From: Alphaproteobacteria bacterium
Lineage (GTDB): Bacteria > Pseudomonadota > Alphaproteobacteria > RF32 > CAG-239
Reading direction: 5' to 3'
Length of the DNA stretch: 11,387 bases
Assembly: GCA_003542415.1 (NCBI GenBank)
Contig: DPKR01000067.1
Location: 6,397-17,783, forward strand
Shown here: positions 7,663 to 11,387 of the stretch, one piece after another
Numbering within the stretch: the stretch's first letter is position 1
Layout of the letters: every line of letters starts with the position of its first letter
The notes under the pieces: generated by a model
Seen by the model: only the letters and a program-made list of their open reading frames with translations
Database searches by the model: none
What the model was told of the DNA's origin: nothing
Translations under genes and position numbers: made by a program

Positions 7663-7788
7663 AAATCTTGTATAACAGCACATCTAAGCTCAAAATTTCA
7701 GGGTGGAAGTGTCCTCACGTACTTCTTTGTACGCTCCGGTACTTCCACCTTTATTTTGAACTTATCTGCACTATTCTCCAAGATTTTT
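7661..7788. repeat. Palindromic element A (first of three)
   Basis: This is a large imperfect hairpin beginning at the ssb stop codon. Outer arms of 10 bp pair perfectly (7661-7670 with 7779-7788: AAAAATCTTG/CAAGATTTTT). Inside them TCAAAAT (7690-7696) pairs with ATTTTGA (7753-7759), flanked by 4 more pairs (7685-7688/7761-7764). GGTGGAAGT (7702-7710) pairs with ACTTCCACC (7741-7749), and three further pairs follow with wobbles. A symmetric 4x4 internal loop (CTCA/CTCC) leads to the apical stem CGTAC (7718-7722)/GTACG (7729-7733) with loop TTCTTT. The outer arms put T-runs on both strands, so a bidirectional terminator role is possible, though the element is far larger than usual terminators. 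Confidence 0.75.
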
Positions 7789-7799
7789 TAAATGTCATT

Positions 7800-7921
7800 A
7801 AAATGCGTATAATGACTAATTGATACAGACGTCTTTCTTCAAGCTCGGTCATGTACCAACACGTACACTCCCTTCGTGTTCAATCAAACTTCTTATTATA
7901 CGCACACGCTCTCCGCATTTT
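7800..7921. repeat. Palindromic element B (second of three)
   Basis: Two sets of outer arms are possible: AAAATGCG (7800-7807) with CGCATTTT (7914-7921), or GCGTATAAT (7805-7813) with ATTATACGC (7895-7903). Both are perfect. The apical core is TGTAC (7852-7856), loop CAACAC and GTACA (7863-7867), then CTCC. The right arm from 7872 to 7884 can pair without interruption to blocks of the left arm (AAG 7841-7843, CG 7830-7831, ACA 7825-7827, ATTGA 7819-7823), with bulges on the left only. A competing local stem AACACG/CGTGTT (7858-7863/7875-7880) excludes the apical core. This is the least regular of the three elements. Confidence 0.6.
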
Positions 7922-7933
7922 GTTTTAAAATAC

Positions 7934-8036
7934 ATATAAGGCAACTAAGTACAGAGAGCCTTTCAAAAGCTAAGTCATGTACCAAAATGTACACTCCTGT
8001 CACTTTTGAAAGGCTTTCTTATTATTTGCCATATTG
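7934..8036. repeat. Palindromic element C (third of three)
   Basis: A perfect 13-bp stem is formed by AGCCTTTCAAAAG (7957-7969) and CTTTTGAAAGGCT (8003-8015). It extends outward through four more pairs (7953-7956 with 8016-8019, one wobble), TAA/TTA, and GGCAA (7940-7944) with TTGCC (8026-8030). The apical core is TGTAC (7978-7982), loop CAAAAT and GTACA (7989-7993), flanked by GTCA on the left and CTCC on the right, exactly as in element B and closely as in element A. Confidence 0.8.
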
Positions 8037-8049
8037 TCCGAACTTTTTG

Positions 8050-8074
8050 AATGTGCTATTAAGGCACATTTTTT
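8050..8074 (+). terminator. Intrinsic terminator for the ssb transcript
   Basis: AATGTGC (8050-8056) and GCACATT (8064-8070) form a perfect 7-bp stem around a 7-nt loop, followed by a run of T (8069-8074). The T-run is on the plus strand only, so it should end transcription coming from ssb, about 390 nt after its stop codon. For the opposite, leftward transcript the stem is followed by A's and would not work as a classical terminator. Confidence 0.7.
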
Positions 8075-8101
8075 ATAGCCGGTTGTAATACACTCAGATT
8101 A

Positions 8102-8815
8102 TTAGAAATACTTCCAAGCGACGACGCTGCGGGAGGCTTGAGGATCAGAGCCGACGCAATGCATGGTTGCTTCTGTCATGGTTAAAGGACGAGTTTGTTT
8201 GTTTTCAGCAAAGTATGCAGAAGGTTTGCGCGGGAATGTCGGTTCGCCATCGTCAGCGCCGACAGAGACGCCAATCAAGCCGACTTTTTCGCCGAGACCC
8301 CAATCCATCGTGGCAAGGCCGACGCAAGCTTCAACAGGCAAATCACGATAGGTGACAACAAAGGCTGTTTTTTCAGGACCGCCTTGAACAGCTTTATCAA
8401 GAGTGATGGTTACACGGCCCTTGTATGGATTCATTAAGGTGCTGTTGGCTCCAAGCATGCGCTGAGAAACCATGTTGTATTTGACGGCTGTTTGAATATC
8501 AAAACTTTCATAGCTGTCTTGGTTGCCATAAAAAGAACGGATGTTTGTTGTCATCAAAGCGACTTGTGTGATTGTTTCGTTCAAACGATGGCGGCGCATG
8601 GCTTTAGAATAGCCAACGAGCGAGCCTGCCGTGATGACAGCAATGATGGCAAGGACTGCAAGCATTTCAACCATGCTTCTCCCGCCTTCTTGCTCAAAAC
8701 AGCCTCTTTGCTTGAAATTTTTTCGCTCATGTATGTTTTTGATACACTTCGCTCTAAAATTTCGGCGCACTGATACTGTTTTAATCAAGAATGTTAAAAA
8801 AGAAGGATTTTTCAT
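8102..8815 (-). CDS. Type IV prepilin-like protein (pseudopilin) with a long leader
   Basis: The 237-residue protein carries a class III (prepilin) signal. GGRSMVEML gives a cleavage site after Gly45, with Glu50 at +5, followed by a hydrophobic helix (51-68: LAVLAIIAVITAGSLVGY). It would be processed by a prepilin peptidase (PilD) and assemble into a type IV pilus or a type II-like machine; no such partner gene is in the window. The C-terminal globular part contains Cys164 and Cys220, a likely disulfide near the C-terminus as in many pilins. The 45-residue basic leader is much longer than the usual 6-20 residues, and position +1 is Arg instead of Phe/Met. The frame could open at GTG 8827, but ATG 8815 is chosen because GAGG lies 6 nt before it. 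It is convergent with ssb and has its own promoter. The protein is clearly of the pilin fold; its exact role is unknown. Confidence 0.85.
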   Translation of the reverse strand: MKNPSFLTFLIKTVSVRRNFRAKCIKNIHERKNFKQRGCFEQEGGRSMVEMLAVLAIIAVITAGSLVGYSKAMRRHRLNETITQVALMTTNIRSFYGNQDSYESFDIQTAVKYNMVSQRMLGANSTLMNPYKGRVTITLDKAVQGGPEKTAFVVTYRDLPVEACVGLATMDWGLGEKVGLIGVSVGADDGEPTFPRKPSAYFAENKQTRPLTMTEATMHCVGSDPQASRSVVAWKYF

Positions 8816-8821
8816 GGCAAA

Positions 8822-8825
8822 CCTC
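8822..8825 (-). promoter_or_regulatory. Shine-Dalgarno GAGG deciding the start at 8815
   Basis: GAGG on the minus strand ends 6 nt before ATG 8815. It overlaps the alternative GTG start at 8827-8825, which has no such site of its own. Confidence 0.55.
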
Positions 8826-8842
8826 ACATAAAGTCATATTCC

Positions 8843-8870
8843 ATTTTAACATATATGAAGTTAATAACAA
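8843..8870 (-). promoter_or_regulatory. Extended -10 promoter for the prepilin-like gene
   Basis: On the minus strand, TTGTTA (8870-8865) is followed after 16 bp by TAAAAT (8848-8843). A TGT directly before it makes an extended -10 (TGTTAAAAT). The predicted transcript starts near 8836, about 20 nt before the ATG. Confidence 0.55.
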
Positions 8871-8940
8871 GTTTATCTTTAGTCATAAAAAAAAGAAGAA
8901 TAAGATTGCCGAAGTTGGTTCTGTAATGACAATAAGGAAG

Positions 8941-9020
8941 CATCGCCTTATGCGCCGTAAGCGCTGGCGATGAGAGATGAGATCCCTGGACGCACGAATG
9001 CGCTGCATCGCGCGAGGGAT
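8941..9020. repeat. Pair of GC-rich hairpins, REP/BIME-like
   Basis: Two adjacent hairpins lie in the 215-nt gap (8816-9030) before the prepilin promoter and after topA. The first has arms CATCGCC (8941-8947) and GGCGATG (8966-8972), with an inner GCGC/GCGC stem. The second has arms ATCCCT (8982-8987) and AGGGAT (9015-9020), with inner CGC/GCG, CG/CG and ATGC/GCAT pairs around loop GCT. They are 9 nt apart, and much richer in GC than the AT-rich surroundings. The ends (GTCATCCCT...AGGGATCTC read on the minus strand) resemble extragenic palindromes common in alphaproteobacteria. ATGACAA occurs on both sides (8926-8932 and 9019-9025). No T-run follows directly in topA's direction, so this is not a standard terminator, but it may protect the topA mRNA end. 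Confidence 0.6.
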
Positions 9021-9030
9021 GACAAGCATA

Positions 9031-11387
9031 TTATTTTTTTGTGTTGATGATTTTTAAGGCTTCATCCAGGCTCAAATCAGGTTTGCGCTCTTTGGGCGGA
9101 ATGGCATAGTTTGTTTTGCCGCATTTAAGGTATAAGCCATAGCGGCCCGTTGCCAACACAATATCTTCATTTGTTGCCGGGTTTTTGCCCAAGACTGTGG
9201 GTTCGGCTTTTGCCTTAGCGCCTTTTAAAAGTTCTTCGGCGCGAGATTTTGTAATGTTGAAAACAGTGTCTGCTCCCGACAAAGAACGAGATTTTGTGCC
9301 TTGTTTGACATAAGGGCCGAATTTGCCGATGTTAACCTCAATGCCGTCGCCTAAATCTTTGGGCAGCGAGACAAGCGTTTGAGCCTGTTCGAAAGTTAAG
9401 TTTTCGGGCAAAATGCCACGCGGCAGGGCAATGCGCTTGGGCTTTTCGGTTAAAGCGGTTGCGTCTTCGCCCCACTGGACATAGAAACCGTATGGGCCTT
9501 TTTTCAAATATATATTTAAGGTTTTATAGGTGCCGAGCAATTTATCTTCCGGCTTTGGTTCTTTTGGCGCGCTTAAATCTTGTGCTTCTTCATCTTTGAC
9601 ATCGGTTAAAGGTTTGGTATATTTACACTCAGGATAGTTTGAGCAGCCTAAGAAAGCACCGAATTTGCCGAGTTTGACGCTCAGATGTCCTTTGTGACAT
9701 TCGGGACAAAGACGCGGATCTGAGCCATCGGCTGTTGCAGGAAAGAGGTGATGCGCCAAAACTTCATCTATTTTTTCAATGACATCCGAAACCTTTAAAG
9801 GCGCAACAGAATCAATGTTTTTGATGAATTTTGACCAAAAGCCCGTTAAGAGTTTTTTCCAATCCATTTGCCCGTTTGAAACATCATCTAAAAACTCTTC
9901 AAGTTGCGCGGTGAAGTCGTATTCAACATATTTTTTGAAGTAGTTTTCCAAAAAGACGGTCACAATGCGGCCCCTGTCTTCAGGGATGAAGCGGAGTTTT
10001 TCAACCTTGACGTATTTGCGCTCTTGCAAAACGGCAATGATTGAGGCATAGGTTGACGGGCGGCCGATGCCGAGTTCTTCAAGTTTTTTGACCAAGCTTG
10101 CTTCAGTGAACCTTGGCGGCGGGGTGGTCATGTGTTGTTCGGGTTTGATTTCGCCTTTATCAAGTTTTGAGCCTTCGTTGACGTTTGGCAAAATACGGTT
10201 TTCATCATCTTCAGTGTTATCGTCTTTGCTTTCCTGATAGAGTTTTAAAAAGCCGTCAAACGCTACAACCTGACCGTTGGCACGGAGCAAAATTAAGCCG
10301 TCTGCCGAGGTGGAATCGATGGTCACGCGGTCAAGAACAGCCGGCGACATTTGGCAGGCAACCGTGCGCTTCCAGATAAGCTCATATAATTTATGCGAAT
10401 CGGCATCTAATTTGGTTTCTAACTTCTTCGGGGTGTTCATCACATCAGACGGGCGAATGGCTTCGTGCGCCTCTTGAGCATTTTTGGATTTTGTTTTATA
10501 AATCTTGGGTTCTTTAGGCAAATACGGCGCGCCAAAATATTTTTCGATGGCTTGGCGGCAAGCGTTGATTGCTTCAACAGAAAGATTGACGGCATCCGTT
10601 CTCATATAGGTGATTAAGCCGTCTTCATAAAGCTTTTGAGCAATCTGCATGGTCTTTTTGGCTGAAAAACGAAGTTTGCGCGCAGCTTCCTGTTGCAAAG
10701 TTGAGGTGGTGAACGGCGGTGCCGGATAACGACTTGCTTTTTTGCGTTCAACAGACGAAACCGCAAAATCTTGTGCCTCAATTTTGGCTTTTGCCTCCAT
10801 GGCTTTGGCTTCGTTGTTCAAATCAAACTTTTCAAGTTTTTTGCCGTCTAAGTTAATCAAATGAGACGGGATGAGCGCTTTTTTGTTATCCAACAAATCA
10901 ACATCAACCGTCCAATATTCTTCCGGTTTGAATTTTTCAATTTCCGTTTCGCGATCGCAAATCAGGCGGAGTGCGACAGACTGCACACGACCTGCTGACT
11001 TTGAGCCGGGAAGTTTGCGCCACAAAACAGGCGACAGGGTAAAGCCGACAAGATAGTCAAGCGCGCGGCGCGCCATGTACGCAGAAACGAGATTTTCATC
11101 AATTTGACGCGGGTTTTTGATGGCCGCAGTGACGGCAGATTTTGTGATTTCATGGAAGACAACACGCTCGATTTTTTTGCCTTTGATTTTTTTGCGGGCC
11201 GTTAATTCTTCTAATATATGCCAAGCGATGGCCTCTCCTTCTCTATCAGGGTCGGAGGCTAAAATAAGGGTGTCGGCATCTTTTAAAGCGGCGATGATGT
11301 CATTCAAGCGTTTTTTGCCTGAAGCGCTCAGCTCCCATGTCATGTCAAAATCTTTATCGGGATTGACAGAGCCGTCTTTCGAGGGCA
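9031..11387 (-). CDS. topA: DNA topoisomerase I, partial (N-terminus off window)
   Basis: The type IA enzyme relaxes negatively supercoiled DNA by single-strand passage. 784 residues are visible. The frame continues through the in-frame ATG at 11343 to the window edge, reading PSKDGSVNPDKDFD, which belongs to the TOPRIM domain after the usual HIRDLP motif. Probably some tens of residues, including the catalytic glutamate and lysine of the VIVESPAKA segment, lie outside. Present are the TOPRIM acidic motif SDPDREGEA (near 11232-11253) and the active-site tyrosine in ITYMRTD (codon 10606-10608). One C4 zinc ribbon is visible (Cys codons at 9706, 9697, 9643 and 9625). Three or so C-terminal basic repeats follow (KKGPYGFYVQWG, IGKFGPYVKQGT, TGRYGLYLKCGK), ending NTKK. 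One zinc ribbon plus these repeats, in place of the E. coli three-finger tail, fits alphaproteobacterial TopA. No operon partner is visible in the window. Confidence 0.97.
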   Translation of the reverse strand, partial: PSKDGSVNPDKDFDMTWELSASGKKRLNDIIAALKDADTLILASDPDREGEAIAWHILEELTARKKIKGKKIERVVFHEITKSAVTAAIKNPRQIDENLVSAYMARRALDYLVGFTLSPVLWRKLPGSKSAGRVQSVALRLICDRETEIEKFKPEEYWTVDVDLLDNKKALIPSHLINLDGKKLEKFDLNNEAKAMEAKAKIEAQDFAVSSVERKKASRYPAPPFTTSTLQQEAARKLRFSAKKTMQIAQKLYEDGLITYMRTDAVNLSVEAINACRQAIEKYFGAPYLPKEPKIYKTKSKNAQEAHEAIRPSDVMNTPKKLETKLDADSHKLYELIWKRTVACQMSPAVLDRVTIDSTSADGLILLRANGQVVAFDGFLKLYQESKDDNTEDDENRILPNVNEGSKLDKGEIKPEQHMTTPPPRFTEASLVKKLEELGIGRPSTYASIIAVLQERKYVKVEKLRFIPEDRGRIVTVFLENYFKKYVEYDFTAQLEEFLDDVSNGQMDWKKLLTGFWSKFIKNIDSVAPLKVSDVIEKIDEVLAHHLFPATADGSDPRLCPECHKGHLSVKLGKFGAFLGCSNYPECKYTKPLTDVKDEEAQDLSAPKEPKPEDKLLGTYKTLNIYLKKGPYGFYVQWGEDATALTEKPKRIALPRGILPENLTFEQAQTLVSLPKDLGDGIEVNIGKFGPYVKQGTKSRSLSGADTVFNITKSRAEELLKGAKAKAEPTVLGKNPATNEDIVLATGRYGLYLKCGKTNYAIPPKERKPDLSLDEALKIINTKK

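Noticed and set aside
7661..8036. Possible CRISPR array or integron attC sites.
   Set aside because: The repeats are not identical direct repeats with spacers. In attC the conserved parts are at the ends of the palindrome (GTTRRRY/RYYYAAC) and the middle varies, the opposite of what is seen here; no integrase is near.
7876..8088. Plus-strand 70-residue reading frame in the ssb-pilin gap.
   Set aside because: It runs through both arms of palindrome C and the terminator. Its composition follows from the hairpins and no Shine-Dalgarno precedes it.
8975..9030. Classical Rho-independent terminator for topA.
   Set aside because: The hairpin is strong but no T-run follows it in the minus direction; the T-run visible nearby is on the plus strand.
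11341..11343. In-frame ATG in topA as a real start.
   Set aside because: The frame continues upstream with family-typical TOPRIM sequence, and a start here would remove part of the TOPRIM core.

Overview
The window is ordinary-looking, AT-rich bacterial chromosome. It most likely comes from an uncultured, gut-type alphaproteobacterium. This is inferred from four things: the SSB ending in an acidic DDDIPF tip, a TopA with one zinc ribbon followed by several C-terminal repeats, a TPR_21-type anchored protein, and a prepilin whose N-terminus reads GRSMVEMLAVLAII. No transposase, integrase, CRISPR array, rRNA or tRNA is visible. Base composition looks even across the genes.

Left part (1-1671, minus strand): the 5' end of a membrane-anchored TPR_21/YfgM-like gene runs off the left edge. 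Upstream of it lies a 394-residue membrane protein of unknown function, built as two similar halves (a membrane hairpin plus a beta-rich domain each). A 153-bp divergent intergenic region (1672-1824) separates these from the plus-strand genes.

Centre (1825-7662, plus strand): a seven-helix PAS-GGDEF diguanylate cyclase is followed, after 3 nt, by an iron-sulfur RNA m5U methyltransferase whose Shine-Dalgarno lies inside the cyclase gene. A good sigma70-type promoter at the very end of the methyltransferase gene then serves a small lipoprotein, transketolase (tkt) and single-stranded DNA-binding protein (ssb). The gaps are 15 and 40 nt, and no strong terminator separates them.

Gene-free stretch 7663-8101, between ssb and a convergent gene: this is the most unusual part of the window. 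It holds three consecutive large imperfect palindromes (about 128, 122 and 103 nt). Each carries the same apical core (a 5-bp YGTAC/GTACR stem with a 6-nt loop, then CTCC) on arms of quite different sequence that still pair with themselves. A conventional intrinsic terminator for the plus strand follows at 8050-8074, so the three palindromes probably form a roughly 400-nt structured 3' UTR of the ssb transcript, or a small tandem array of an intergenic repeat family.

Right part (8102-11387, minus strand): a solitary type IV prepilin-like gene with a very long leader and its own promoter, a pair of GC-rich hairpins (REP-like, 8941-9020), then topA, which continues past the right edge and lacks its first codons here. 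The genes are mainly housekeeping (translation, DNA metabolism, pentose phosphate pathway) with one signalling and one surface gene. I see no defence or mobile system.
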